64,000 nucleotides of DNA from Calothrix sp. NIES-4101 (GTDB lineage Bacteria > Cyanobacteriota > Cyanobacteriia > Cyanobacteriales > Nostocaceae): positions 6,746,794 through 6,810,793 of the forward strand of contig AP018280.1 in assembly GCA_004296455.1 (NCBI GenBank), written 5' to 3'. Positions within the stretch are counted from its first letter, which is position 1. Each line of letters starts with the position of its first letter. Shown here piece after piece: positions 45,040-54,673 of this stretch. Position numbers and translations under genes: made by a program. Below the pieces are notes generated by a model. That model saw nothing but the letters and a program-made list of their open reading frames with translations, did not search any database and was not told the DNA's origin.

Positions 45040-47391
45040 TTACTTCAAATAGCGATCGCACCAATTGACCATTTCCCAGAGTACATGACCAATGGCTTCC
45101 CGCGATCGATAGCCGTGGTCTTCATAGGGTAATACTACCCAACGTACCGTTGCCCCCAATCCTTTTAATGCTTCATACAAACGTTCTGTTTGTAGCGGAT
45201 AGGTACCGGGATTACTATCTTTTTCCCCATGTATGAGTAATAAGGGTGCTTGAATTTTGGCTAAATGGGTAAACGGAGACATCTTGTTATACGTGTCTGG
45301 GGCTTCCCAGTAGCTACGCTGTTCGCCCTGAAACCCAAATGGTGTAAGTGTTCTATTGTATGCGCCACTTTTCGCAATCCCTACTTTAAACAAATTGGTA
45401 TGTGCCAAAAGATTCACCGTTGTAAAAGCACCATATGAATGTCCACCAATGCCAAGGCGATCGCGATCGGCAATTCCTAAACCGACAACATAATCAACAG
45501 CAGCTTGAGTCCCCGTCACCAATTGTTCAACATAGGTATCATTAGGTTCTGCGTTACCTTCGCCAACGATGGGGATGGAGGGGCCAGAAAGAATTGCGTA
45601 GCCTTGGGTGAGTAAAAATAATACCGAGTCCCGCATGGGGCGACTAAAGGTATTGGTTGCCGTTGTCACCTGTCCGGCAAATTCACGGTCTTTAAATTCC
45701 TCTGGATACACCCAAAATAGCATGGGTAAGGCACCATCTCGGTTAACATCATAGCCTGGAGGTAAATACAGTGTCGCTGATAAACCCACACCATCAGCAC
45801 GTTGGTACTGGATCAGTTGTTTTTGAATCCCTGCTAGCTGCGGTGCAGGGTCTTGATAATCTGTTAATAATACAGGCTCATTGTTGCCGTTTTTTAGGTA
45901 ATAATTGGGTGGCTCAGTTTGAGATTGGCGACGGGTGAGAAGTATCTCTGCTTGGCGATCAAGAAGTTCGACAACCCCTTCAAAATATGGGTCTTGGCAT
46001 TGCCACAACCGTTCTTTTTCCTTGGTTTCCAGATTGAATTTGTCGAGGAATGGATATACACCTTGGGGTGATGCACCTCGTCCATTCAAGTATATTCCAT
46101 CACCATCTGGGGTAAACCTGATAATATCTCTGCCATACTGCCCTAACACCGTCATTGGTGCGCCGGGTTCGTTATATTTATCTTCAGTGCTGCGGTCAAA
46201 TAATAGCTGGGGAGAGGTTTCTGGGTTTTGGGGGTTAATTTGCCAAACTCGCTGTCGGCGGCTATCAAACCATCTTTCCCAAACTAAGGCGATATCTTCC
46301 TGTCCCCAAAGAACATGTTGGAATCGATACTCAGATTGCCAAAGTAGCCGTGGTTCTGAGGAGAATGGTGGCTCTAACTCAAATAATGCATCTCTTTTTG
46401 TGGCTGGGTTGCTGGGATTGCCATCATCAAGCGCCTCCACCCAGTATATAGTTGCAGGGCGATCGCCTCTCCAAAAAATCCGTCGTTTGCCAGTTCGCAC
46501 AGCATCAAATTTAATTGAGAGATTATCTGCGAGGGGTAAGTCTTCGAGTTCGCGAATAATTTTGCCGTTGGCGGTAAGTATTTGCGTGCGTTTGGGAAAA
46601 TAGGAGGCTGGTAATTGGTAGGAAAAGGGATGGTGCAGCGTCATTAAGAGAATAAAGTTACCATCTGGGGAAGGTCTAGCTTCATCAATTAGACATGGTG
46701 CAATTAAAGCAGTACGCTGACCATTTAAGTTAACTATTTCTAAGCTAGAGGATAAATAATATTCAAATAATGCCTCATCGTGAGGATTTTCTAATAAATT
46801 TGTGTAGGTGCGACTGGGTGTTTTCCGCCCTAAATTTTCCTCAACAATTGCTCCTGTAGGAATTGGCGATTTGACTGGAGGTTCACCTCGTTCTTCGGGA
46901 ATAAATTTACAAATTAAGCTGTCATTTGTTAGCCAACGGTGGGGAATACCGTAGGCAGCATTTAAAATTGGTTCGGTTAAACGCTGGGCATTTGCTGTTG
47001 CTAATTCGACAACCCACAATTCCAAACCATTTGTTTGAGTTAATGTAAATGCTAATCGTTCACTATCTGGTGACCATTTTAAATAACTAATTTGAGAATA
47101 TTCCTGGTCAAATTGTGGTAAGTCTACGGTGACGATATTATGCGATTTAATATCTCGTATCTTTAAACTATGGTATTTATTGTAACGAGCAGGTGCATTT
47201 GTCTGAGGATTGAGTAAAAATCCCGCCAGAGGAACTTTCGGTTCAGCCATTTCGGCGATGTCAGACATTAAAGGCTGTTCTAATTCCACTAAATATTTAT
47301 GATTAGGAGAAAGTAATACTGTTGGAGGTGCTGCGGCATTGAGAATATCGTTTATTGGAGCAGGTGGAGATTGCCAAGTTGGTTCAGTCAT
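45040..47391 (-). CDS. S9 family peptidase, glutamyl-endopeptidase-like
   Basis: A 783-residue prolyl-oligopeptidase-fold enzyme. An N-terminal beta-propeller-like region comes first (about 20-480, with LKWSPDSERLAFTLT and RFTPDGDGIYLNGRG), then an alpha/beta-hydrolase domain with triad Ser652 in GGHSYGAF, Asp725 in HGEKDSNPG and His759 in EDHGY. The sequence closely follows chloroplast glutamyl endopeptidase (cGEP) and cyanobacterial homologues, including WVYPEEFKDREFAGQV. No signal peptide is seen, so it is probably cytoplasmic peptide turnover. It stands alone; the upstream 300 bases hold no convincing gene. Confidence 0.92.
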   Translation of the reverse strand: MTEPTWQSPPAPINDILNAAAPPTVLLSPNHKYLVELEQPLMSDIAEMAEPKVPLAGFLLNPQTNAPARYNKYHSLKIRDIKSHNIVTVDLPQFDQEYSQISYLKWSPDSERLAFTLTQTNGLELWVVELATANAQRLTEPILNAAYGIPHRWLTNDSLICKFIPEERGEPPVKSPIPTGAIVEENLGRKTPSRTYTNLLENPHDEALFEYYLSSSLEIVNLNGQRTALIAPCLIDEARPSPDGNFILLMTLHHPFSYQLPASYFPKRTQILTANGKIIRELEDLPLADNLSIKFDAVRTGKRRIFWRGDRPATIYWVEALDDGNPSNPATKRDALFELEPPFSSEPRLLWQSEYRFQHVLWGQEDIALVWERWFDSRRQRVWQINPQNPETSPQLLFDRSTEDKYNEPGAPMTVLGQYGRDIIRFTPDGDGIYLNGRGASPQGVYPFLDKFNLETKEKERLWQCQDPYFEGVVELLDRQAEILLTRRQSQTEPPNYYLKNGNNEPVLLTDYQDPAPQLAGIQKQLIQYQRADGVGLSATLYLPPGYDVNRDGALPMLFWVYPEEFKDREFAGQVTTATNTFSRPMRDSVLFLLTQGYAILSGPSIPIVGEGNAEPNDTYVEQLVTGTQAAVDYVVGLGIADRDRLGIGGHSYGAFTTVNLLAHTNLFKVGIAKSGAYNRTLTPFGFQGEQRSYWEAPDTYNKMSPFTHLAKIQAPLLLIHGEKDSNPGTYPLQTERLYEALKGLGATVRWVVLPYEDHGYRSREAIGHVLWEMVNWCDRYLK

Positions 47392-47698
47392 TCGATGTTG
47401 GGTTTTGGGTTTTGGGCTTTTGATTTTGGAGTGGGAGAGTCGGAAGCTGGGAAATAGTCAAGAAAATATCCTGCTATCCCCTTCCCTCCGAAATTTGCGA
47501 GAAGCTCTGGAAGTGCTAGAAGCGCCAGAATATGGATATTTGTGCTTTCAGCAACTTCTCTTTGTCTTTCTGCTTCTCTTTTTTCTAGTAGTCTGCCAAA
47601 GCGATGTTGCAGGGATAAAAATTTCCGCATTCCCTTTTCTCGGAGTCAATCTCAACCCGTCAATTTTCGCTGGGCTAATCACTAATTCTAGAAATTAA

Positions 47699-48379
47699 TT
47701 ACTTTCTACCTTTAGGTGGTTTACTAGTAGTACCTTTTTCATAAGTTAGCGTGTAGACCCCTTGAGTATGTAAAACTCGGAACCACATTCCAGATTGTGT
47801 ACCTGTAGAAAGCATTTTACTCACAGTGGCTTTAGCAATTTTAAATTGGTCTTCGTCTAATCCATCACCATACAAATCGCGAACGATCGCATCGACATGA
47901 AAATGAGTTGTAGGATTGTGGCGAAATAGGATCAAAATGGCATTTTGAACAGAGTATTCTTGATATGGTGGCAAGAGGAGTAAGGTTCCAGGTTTTCTCG
48001 TAATGTTAAGTTTAGGTATGTCAGAAATATTTGGTTTTGCATTGGTTGTTACATTATTTGTGGCTGGTGGAGGTGTTGTTTCGACAACAGGCTGTGCTGC
48101 TACTTCTACATGTTGGTTTTCCGGATGTCGGTTAATCTGACTGGGACTTTCCTGAAGGAATGCCTGTGTAGAAGATAAATTAGATAATTGCCCTAAAGGA
48201 TGATACATCCTGTCTTCTTGGGCATAACCTGAGATGAGAGCTTCTATAGAATTAATCTGATGTCGGATGAAAGATAAGCGACGTTCTAAATCTAGTACCT
48301 CTAAAACATAGCGATCGCGTTCTGCTGACAACATTCTGAGAATCTCAGGTGAATCATTCACGTTCATAGTAATTACCAA
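47699..48379 (-). CDS. Conserved cyanobacterial protein with N-terminal coiled coil and winged-helix-like C-terminus
   Basis: A 226-residue protein not recognised by name. Residues about 12-55 form a short coiled coil (LSAERDRYVLEVLDLERRLSFIRHQINSIEAL). A Pro/Asn/Thr-rich linker (about 85-130) follows, then a compact domain (YSVQNAILILFRHNPTTHFHVDAIVRDLYGD, FKIAKATVSKMLSTGTQSGMWFRV..QGVYTL) that has the shape of HARE-HTH/winged-helix modules. A DNA-associated role is possible. It is divergent from the zinc-ribbon gene, with only 20 bases between starts. Confidence 0.75.
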   Translation of the reverse strand: MVITMNVNDSPEILRMLSAERDRYVLEVLDLERRLSFIRHQINSIEALISGYAQEDRMYHPLGQLSNLSSTQAFLQESPSQINRHPENQHVEVAAQPVVETTPPPATNNVTTNAKPNISDIPKLNITRKPGTLLLLPPYQEYSVQNAILILFRHNPTTHFHVDAIVRDLYGDGLDEDQFKIAKATVSKMLSTGTQSGMWFRVLHTQGVYTLTYEKGTTSKPPKGRK

Positions 48380-48399
48380 ATCAACAAAGGAAGAAACAA

Positions 48400-48681
48400 G
48401 TGGAAAGCAAGGAAATTTTTGTTAAGGCTCACGTTCGTATTATTCGCCAAAAAGTCTATCGCTTTGTATGCAAACAATGCAATTCTGTATCTGAACGCAT
48501 CTGTTTCCCTTCACAACCACTCTATTGCGAAATATGCCGACCGCCAAAACAAAAAGTCGATAAACCATCATCTGAGGCAGTAGTCAAAGCGAAAACTACT
48601 AAGAGAAAGCCCCCAGCTAAACAGTCGCGAGTGTCGGCAGCGAGAACAACAAAAGGGAAAAAAGCCTCCTCTGCCAAATAA
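48400..48681 (+). CDS. Small zinc-ribbon protein with Lys-rich tail
   Basis: A 93-residue protein starting with GTG, supported by AAGGAAG about 8 bases upstream. Two Cys pairs (CKQC, CEIC) form a zinc-ribbon at about 24-48. The C-terminus is highly basic (KTTKRKPPAKQSR...TTKGKKASSAK), suggesting nucleic-acid binding. It is divergently paired with the coiled-coil/winged-helix gene, so the two share a regulatory region. Function unknown; the Zn-site is inferred from Cys spacing. Confidence 0.75.
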   Translation: MESKEIFVKAHVRIIRQKVYRFVCKQCNSVSERICFPSQPLYCEICRPPKQKVDKPSSEAVVKAKTTKRKPPAKQSRVSAARTTKGKKASSAK

Positions 48682-49435
48682 TATTGTGAACCATGAATCA
48701 ATAAAAGCACTACAACTTAATCGGCAACTGCTCTTGAACAACTTCTTGATTTCGCTTTCAAGATTCCTTTGTTAGCATTTGACTCAATGAAAATTAACAG
48801 AGTTGAATTAATTGCTATAGCTTGATCACGAAAGAATACATTAGTCATTTATCAGGAGTCGGAATACAACTTAAAAATTTTGCGTGTAGAAACTGACTAT
48901 CTCAGGGTTTGAACCAATTTCGCTCTGTCTCTACAGACACAGTCTCAAGACGGTTGAAATCAGTTGTATGTATAAACTTCACAGGCTTACGGATTCTGAA
49001 TGTTGTAAATTTCTACCCGCAAGGTATTCTGACTTTTGAGATTGATATTTGTTTGTAGTCATGAAAATACTTCTGAGTAATTCTTCAAGATGAGCCATAA
49101 AAAAATGTTATGGAAAATTGAGCGAGTGAGTATGAAACTGAGTCTGTAGGAAGAAACCCCATTTACCAACCAACGAGTGGGATTGTGCTTGCAGATGAAA
49201 TCAAAGCAGCCTGTTTTTTTGATTTGTTTTGTTGATTTATTAGTTGTTCAATAGCCTCTGACTTCGCAAGAGGGAGACAGAATTATTTTATTGTTCACGT
49301 CTCCCCATCTTCCAACCGCATCTTTTTCTGTACCAAATTTTTCCATCTCAGTACGATTGTTCTACCATAAGATATGTAACAGTGATATCATTAAGGACTG
49401 TTTCGCCCTCCTTCGCACACCTTTAGCTTGTCGAT
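48682..49435. other. Long intergenic region upstream of uvrA
   Basis: About 750 bases without a supportable gene on either strand. AT-rich with no clear terminator or tRNA-like fold noticed. It should contain the uvrA promoter; I did not find a convincing LexA-type box by eye. Confidence 0.4.
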
Positions 49436-52345
49436 ATGTCTGAAACTCAGATTGCCGCATCCGCGAACGGAAAAAGTAACCTGCCCTTGCAGTTAAGCAG
49501 TCAAAACACAATTAGGATTCGGGGTGCTAGACAGCATAATCTGAAAAATGTTGATTTGGAAATTCCCAGAGATAAGTTAATTGTTTTTACTGGTGTTTCC
49601 GGTTCTGGTAAGTCTTCCCTGGCATTTGATACAATTTTTGCCGAGGGACAGCGTCGCTATGTCGAGTCCCTCAGCGCCTATGCTAGACAATTTTTAGGAC
49701 AGTTAAATAAACCCGATGTTGAAGCAATTGAAGGGTTGAGTCCAGCTATTTCCATCGATCAAAAGTCAACATCGCATAACCCGCGCTCGACTGTGGGCAC
49801 TGTCACCGAGATTTACGATTATATGCGATTGCTCTACGGTAGAGCCGGACAACCCCATTGTCCAATATGCGATCGCAATATTGCTCCGCAAACTATCGAT
49901 GAGATGGTTGATCGAATTCTAGAATTGCCAGAACGCACCAAATTCCAAATTCTCGCTCCAGTAATTCGCGGTAAAAAAGGAACCCACAAAAAATTATTAT
50001 CGAGTTTAGCTTCCCAAGGTTTTGTCCGTGTCCGCATAGATGGTGAAGTCAGAGAACTTTCCGACTCCATTGAATTAGATAAAAATTTTACACACAAAAT
50101 AGAAGTTGTTATTGACCGTCTGGTAAAAAAAGACGGATTGCAAGAGCGTCTCGTTGATTCTTTGTCTACGTGTTTGAAGCTCTCCGAGGGGATAGCGGTG
50201 ATACTTTACACCCCTGTTGACCCATTGCCGGAAGGAGAACAATCATTAGAAGCACCAATAGATCAAGAAATGGTGTTTTCCGAAAACTTTGCCTGTCCCG
50301 AACACGGTGCAGTCATGGACGAACTATCACCACGTTTATTTTCCTTCAACTCACCCTATGGTGCATGTCCCAACTGTCACGGTATTGGTAGTTTAAGGAG
50401 ATTTGCCACAGAATTAGTAGTACCTGATCCAGAAGCACCAGTATACGCTGCGATCGCGCCTTGGTCAGAAAAGGAAAATTCCTACTACCTCGAACTTCTC
50501 TATAGTTTAGGTCAAGAACACGGTTTCGAGTTACAAAGCAAGTGGAGTAGTCTAACCAACGAACAACGTCATATCATTCTCGAGGGGGAAGAACCAGAAC
50601 AAGCACAAAAAAAACCATTTCGTGGTGTCCTTCCCATCCTTCAGCGTCAATATGAAGGTGGTTCCGAACTCATTAAACAAAAGCTCGAACAATTTTTAAT
50701 CGATCAACCTTGCCCAGTTTGTAATGGAAAACGCTTAAAACCTGAAGCTTTAGCAGTACGTTTGGGACAATACAAAATCCTGGATTTAACCAGCGTCTCC
50801 ATTCGCGACTGCCAAGAACGCATTGACAACCTGAAATTAAATCCGCGTCAGTTGCAAATTGCAGACTTAGTCCTGCGGGAAATCAAAGCGAGGTTGCAAT
50901 TTCTCCTCGATGTGGGATTGGACTATCTTACCCTAGACCGCCCTGCCATGACCCTTTCTGGGGGGGAAGCCCAGCGCATCCGCCTAGCGACGCAAATTGG
51001 TTCCGGGTTAACTGGTGTATTATATGTCCTTGACGAACCTAGCATCGGCTTACATCAGCGCGACAATGGACGTTTATTGCGTACCCTGAACCGGCTCCGT
51101 GACTTAGGGAATACATTAATCGTTGTTGAACATGACGAAGAAACCATTCGCGCCGCCGACTATGTTGTTGATATTGGTCCTGGTGCGGGAATGCATGGTG
51201 GGAATATTGTGGCGCAGGGGGATTTAGAAGCACTATTAAATGCTGAAGATTCACTGACAGGCGCATATTTATCTGGACGAAAAGTCATTCATACACCAGC
51301 GCAAAGACGCGATGGAAATGGCTTAAATTTAATGATTAGAAATGCCCGTCGCAACAACCTCAGAAATATCAATGTTGATATTCCTTTAGGTAAATTAGTT
51401 TCCGTTACAGGTGTATCTGGCTCTGGTAAATCAACATTAATTAACGAAATTCTTTACCCCGCCCTACAACACCACATCACTAAAAAAATTCCATTTCCTA
51501 AAGATGTTGATGGCATTCAAGGATTAACTGCGATCGATAAAGCTATAGTCATCGATCAATCCCCAATTGGACGTACACCCCGTTCTAATCCTGCCACATA
51601 CACAGGGGTTTTTGATATTATTCGTGATGTTTTCTCACAAACTGTAGAAGCCAAAGCTCGCGGTTACAAACCCGGACAATTCTCATTTAATGTTAAAGGT
51701 GGACGTTGTGAAGCTTGTAGTGGGCAGGGTGTCAACGTCATTGAAATGAATTTCTTACCCGACGTTTACGTGCAATGCGAAGTGTGTAAAGGTGCGAGAT
51801 ACAACCGCGAAACATTACAAGTCAAATATAAAGGCAAATCAATTTCCGATGTCCTGAATATGACAGTTGAAGAAAGCTTAGAATTTTTCCAAAATATTCC
51901 CAAAGCTGTCAATAAATTGCAAACATTATTCGACGTTGGACTCGGTTATGTACGACTTGGACAGCCAGCGACAACCTTATCGGGTGGTGAAGCGCAACGG
52001 GTGAAACTGGCGACTGAACTATCAAGGCGTGCAACGGGAAAGACATTATATCTAATTGATGAGCCAACAACTGGACTCTCATTTTATGATGTGCATAAAT
52101 TATTGGATGTGTTGCAAAGATTAGTTGATAAAGGCAATTCTGTTTTATTAATCGAGCATAATTTAGACGTAATTAGATGTTCTGACTGGGTAGTGGATTT
52201 AGGTCCTGAAGGTGGCGATAAAGGTGGAGAATTAATAGTAGTGGGGACACCGGAAGATGTGGCGAAAAATGAAAAGTCCTATACTGGGCATTATTTGCGA
52301 CAGGTATTGAAGCAGTATCCAGCAGTTGCCGCAGTTGGCAGTTAG
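49436..52345 (+). CDS. uvrA: Excinuclease ABC subunit A
   Basis: A 969-residue DNA-damage-recognition ATPase of nucleotide excision repair. Walker A motifs lie at 53-61 (GVSGSGKSS) and about 659-667 (GVSGSGKST). ABC signatures [12 protein letters not shown] and [12 protein letters not shown] are present. Zinc modules are CPICDRNI near 142, CPVCNGKR near 427, and CEACSGQG...CEVCKGAR at about 758-786. Length and all modules match full-length UvrA. It works with UvrB and UvrC, which are not in this window. Confidence 0.98.
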   Translation: MSETQIAASANGKSNLPLQLSSQNTIRIRGARQHNLKNVDLEIPRDKLIVFTGVSGSGKSSLAFDTIFAEGQRRYVESLSAYARQFLGQLNKPDVEAIEGLSPAISIDQKSTSHNPRSTVGTVTEIYDYMRLLYGRAGQPHCPICDRNIAPQTIDEMVDRILELPERTKFQILAPVIRGKKGTHKKLLSSLASQGFVRVRIDGEVRELSDSIELDKNFTHKIEVVIDRLVKKDGLQERLVDSLSTCLKLSEGIAVILYTPVDPLPEGEQSLEAPIDQEMVFSENFACPEHGAVMDELSPRLFSFNSPYGACPNCHGIGSLRRFATELVVPDPEAPVYAAIAPWSEKENSYYLELLYSLGQEHGFELQSKWSSLTNEQRHIILEGEEPEQAQKKPFRGVLPILQRQYEGGSELIKQKLEQFLIDQPCPVCNGKRLKPEALAVRLGQYKILDLTSVSIRDCQERIDNLKLNPRQLQIADLVLREIKARLQFLLDVGLDYLTLDRPAMTLSGGEAQRIRLATQIGSGLTGVLYVLDEPSIGLHQRDNGRLLRTLNRLRDLGNTLIVVEHDEETIRAADYVVDIGPGAGMHGGNIVAQGDLEALLNAEDSLTGAYLSGRKVIHTPAQRRDGNGLNLMIRNARRNNLRNINVDIPLGKLVSVTGVSGSGKSTLINEILYPALQHHITKKIPFPKDVDGIQGLTAIDKAIVIDQSPIGRTPRSNPATYTGVFDIIRDVFSQTVEAKARGYKPGQFSFNVKGGRCEACSGQGVNVIEMNFLPDVYVQCEVCKGARYNRETLQVKYKGKSISDVLNMTVEESLEFFQNIPKAVNKLQTLFDVGLGYVRLGQPATTLSGGEAQRVKLATELSRRATGKTLYLIDEPTTGLSFYDVHKLLDVLQRLVDKGNSVLLIEHNLDVIRCSDWVVDLGPEGGDKGGELIVVGTPEDVAKNEKSYTGHYLRQVLKQYPAVAAVGS

Positions 52346-52472
52346 GTAATTTCTAGGGTTATAAGTCGGGTTACTAGTACATGAAGGCAGAAGGAATAAA
52401 GTAGCGAGTTGGTTGGGTACAGAAGAGCGTAACCCAACCTCAAACTTTTGGTTTAAAGATAATATTTGAATC

Positions 52473-52961
52473 TTATTTTCCACCTAATGGTTTTGGCATT
52501 TTCTTAAAAAAACCAGATAAAACAGGTATTTTTTGTAATAAACCAGTGGTTAGTAAAATTCTTTCTAATTGTGGCATATTTGTTTGTACTTTAACAATAA
52601 AGTCTTTAAATAAAGACTCTACTTGCTCCCACCAGGTAGGTTCTCTCTGAGCAATAATATCGTCTACTCGTTCTAGATCAAATTGAACTTCGTCTCTTTT
52701 AATCTCATAAATATATCTAGCTTCTTCTGTAAGTTGTCCAAATCTATTCCAGCTTATTACATCACTTCCTATTTTCTCTGTAATCGAATCTATTTTAGAA
52801 TGATGCTCTGAATTAAATAAGTCTTCTTGGGAGTAGATGTGAGTTTCAAAAAACCAAAATCCTTGTTTTTTGTTAATTTTTGACTCTAGCCTTTTAATTT
52901 CGCTAAACACTCGACTAAATTTTTTTTCTAAATCTATTTTTTGCTCAAAATCACTTCCCAT
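52473..52961 (-). CDS. Hypothetical coiled-coil protein
   Basis: Not recognised. The frame is open back to 53078, but an ATG at 52961 (MGSDFEQKIDLEKKF) with GAGG nine bases ahead looks like the true start, giving 162 residues. The N-terminal third is a charged coiled coil (LEKKFSRVFSEIKRLESKINKK). There is a Trp-rich patch (EPTWWEQVESLFKDFIVKV) and a basic C-terminus ending FFKKMPKPLGGK. No signal peptide or clear membrane span. It lies between uvrA and the XisH gene with no operon partner. Confidence 0.6.
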   Translation of the reverse strand: MGSDFEQKIDLEKKFSRVFSEIKRLESKINKKQGFWFFETHIYSQEDLFNSEHHSKIDSITEKIGSDVISWNRFGQLTEEARYIYEIKRDEVQFDLERVDDIIAQREPTWWEQVESLFKDFIVKVQTNMPQLERILLTTGLLQKIPVLSGFFKKMPKPLGGK

Positions 52962-53314
52962 GATAACCAACCTCATTTTTTCTTCAATTATCCTCTCGAA
53001 CTGTATCCTCTCGACTACCGTAATCTTGCTGATTTTTCTATGACGGTAAGTAAATGCTAAAATTTTTAGGTACGTCATTTCAAAGTCTTAGTGAAGTGTC
53101 ATCTAAGATAAAACTTTTGGCTTGAAAATAATATTTCAAGGTTGATTTAGGGCAGATTAGAGATTTGGAATTAATCATTTCTATGTAATGCGATCGCTTG
53201 ATATTGAAGAAACATAATTACGAACTATTAACGATTGAGTATCTTATTAAATAAAAAGTATTCTGTAGCAACTCGTTTGTTAAAATAGAAATCTAAATAT
53301 TAGAATTGGGTATA

Positions 53315-53722
53315 ATGGCTAAAGACCGCTTTCATGATGCAGTTAAAATAGCCCTTGAAAAAGAAGGGTGGACAATTACAGCCGATCCTTTGGAAATAAG
53401 TGTTGGAGATGTAGACTTTGAAATAGATTTGGCGGCAGAGATGTTAGCTGCGGAACGAGCAGGGGAAAAAATTGCAGTAGAAATCAAGAGTTTCATTGGA
53501 CGCTCAAACGTATCGAATTTTCATACTGCACTTGGACAATTTATAAATTATCAATTTGCCCTCGAAGAATTTGAGCCAGAAAGAAAACTGTTTCTTGCAA
53601 TACCTGAATCAATTTATAACACTTTTTTCCAGCGTCGCTTTGTTCGATCAGTAATTGAAAGAACTCAAATTCATCTATTAGTTTACGATGAGAAACAGGA
53701 GGTTATTACCCAATGGCTGTAG
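53315..53722 (+). CDS. xisH: XisH family protein (PD-(D/E)XK-like nuclease fold)
   Basis: A 135-residue protein beginning MAKDRFHDAVKIALEKEGWTIT, the hallmark of XisH, named from the fdxN-element excision factors of Anabaena. FEIDLAAEML...KIAVEIKSF supplies the D-ExK pattern of the PD-(D/E)XK nuclease superfamily. ATG at 53315 is preferred over a TTG nine bases upstream. The stop overlaps XisI by 10 bases, so they are co-translated. No excision element was seen nearby; most xisHI pairs in cyanobacteria are not next to such elements. Confidence 0.93.
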   Translation: MAKDRFHDAVKIALEKEGWTITADPLEISVGDVDFEIDLAAEMLAAERAGEKIAVEIKSFIGRSNVSNFHTALGQFINYQFALEEFEPERKLFLAIPESIYNTFFQRRFVRSVIERTQIHLLVYDEKQEVITQWL

Positions 53723-54063
53723 AGGAATATCGTCAAATTATCCAGCAATTAATTTTAGAAAGAGCAGCAAGACGATCGCAACAACAAATGACTCCTGAAG
53801 GGGAAGGAATTGAGACACAAGCTATTATAGATTGCGATCGCGATCACTACTTATTATTACATACTGGTTGGCGCGGTAATCGTCGAACACACGGATGTAG
53901 TTTGCATCTTGATATTATCAACGGCAAAATTTGGATTCAGCATGATGGCACAGAAGTTGGTGTAGCTACCCAACTCCTAGAAATGGGTGTACCAAAAGAT
54001 GATATTGTTTTGGCTTTTCATTCTCCTTACATGCGTCAATTTAGTGAGTTTGCTACTCATTGA
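53713..54063 (+). CDS. xisI: XisI family protein
   Basis: A 116-residue protein matching XisI: EEYRQIIQQLILERAA, then IIDCDRDHYLLLHTGWRGNRRTHGCSLHLDIINGKIWIQHDGTEVGVATQLLEMGVPKDDIVLAFHSP. It is the usual partner of XisH and overlaps its 3' end. Together they were described as controlling factors for fdxN-element excision; their biochemical action is not settled. An Uma2-type gene follows 66 bases later. Confidence 0.93.
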   Translation: MAVEEYRQIIQQLILERAARRSQQQMTPEGEGIETQAIIDCDRDHYLLLHTGWRGNRRTHGCSLHLDIINGKIWIQHDGTEVGVATQLLEMGVPKDDIVLAFHSPYMRQFSEFATH

Positions 54064-54129
54064 GGGGATATATAAATGGGAAATTATGAAAGTATATAAT
54101 TGAATTAATCGATATTTCTCTACAAGATT

Positions 54130-54672
54130 ATGAAGACACTAGCAAAGTGGACAGTAGATGATTATCACCGCATGATTGAAGCGGGAATATTAGATAATCG
54201 ATGTGTCGAGTTACTTGAAGGGGAAATCTTAGAAATGAGACCGGAGGGACCATTAAATAAATATTACGAACAAGAGTTAGCTGATTATTTGCATGCTTGT
54301 CTCTCTGGTAAAGCTTTAATCCGTGAAGCTGCACCAATTACGCTGGCAAACTCGGAACCAGAACCGGATATTGCGATTGTCAAATTACCACGAGAAAATT
54401 ACCGAACTCGTCACCCTGGTGTTGATGATATTTTTTGGGTAATTGAGGTTTCGGATTCTACTTTAACAAAAGATTTAGATATAAAATTAAAAATGTATGC
54501 TGCTGCTGGTATTCAAGAATATTGGATAATTGATGTTAAGAATAAATTGCTAATTGTCTTGCGATCGCCTCAAAATGATGATTATTTATTTAGGCAAGAT
54601 ATGAGTCAGGGAAATATACAACCTCTGGTTTTTGCTAACATTAATGTTTCTGTTGATAAATTGTTTGCTTAA
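54130..54672 (+). CDS. Uma2 family (DUF820) putative endonuclease
   Basis: A 180-residue protein with the family layout: WTVDDYHRMIEAGIL, VELLEGEILEMRPEG, PEPDIAIVKLPRENY, then FWVIEVSDSTLTKDLDIKLKMYAAAGIQEYWIIDV. The D...E-V pattern is the presumed PD-(D/E)XK active site. Uma2 genes are very numerous in filamentous cyanobacteria. It lies in the same direction just after xisHI, and ends two bases from the convergent pentapeptide gene. Confidence 0.92.
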   Translation: MKTLAKWTVDDYHRMIEAGILDNRCVELLEGEILEMRPEGPLNKYYEQELADYLHACLSGKALIREAAPITLANSEPEPDIAIVKLPRENYRTRHPGVDDIFWVIEVSDSTLTKDLDIKLKMYAAAGIQEYWIIDVKNKLLIVLRSPQNDDYLFRQDMSQGNIQPLVFANINVSVDKLFA

Positions 54673-54673
54673 T

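Noticed and set aside
47339-47698. Overlapping frames of 119 codons (+) and 80 codons (-) upstream of the S9 peptidase
   Set aside because: Both are low-complexity, overlap each other and the S9 start, lack RBS and match no family; the tract is TTGGGTTTTGGG-type repetitive sequence.
48682-49435. tRNA or small RNA gene upstream of uvrA
   Set aside because: Some short inverted segments exist but no cloverleaf or T-loop consensus was found.
52962-53078. 39-residue N-terminal extension of the coiled-coil protein
   Set aside because: The internal ATG has a good SD and the extension has no coherent character.
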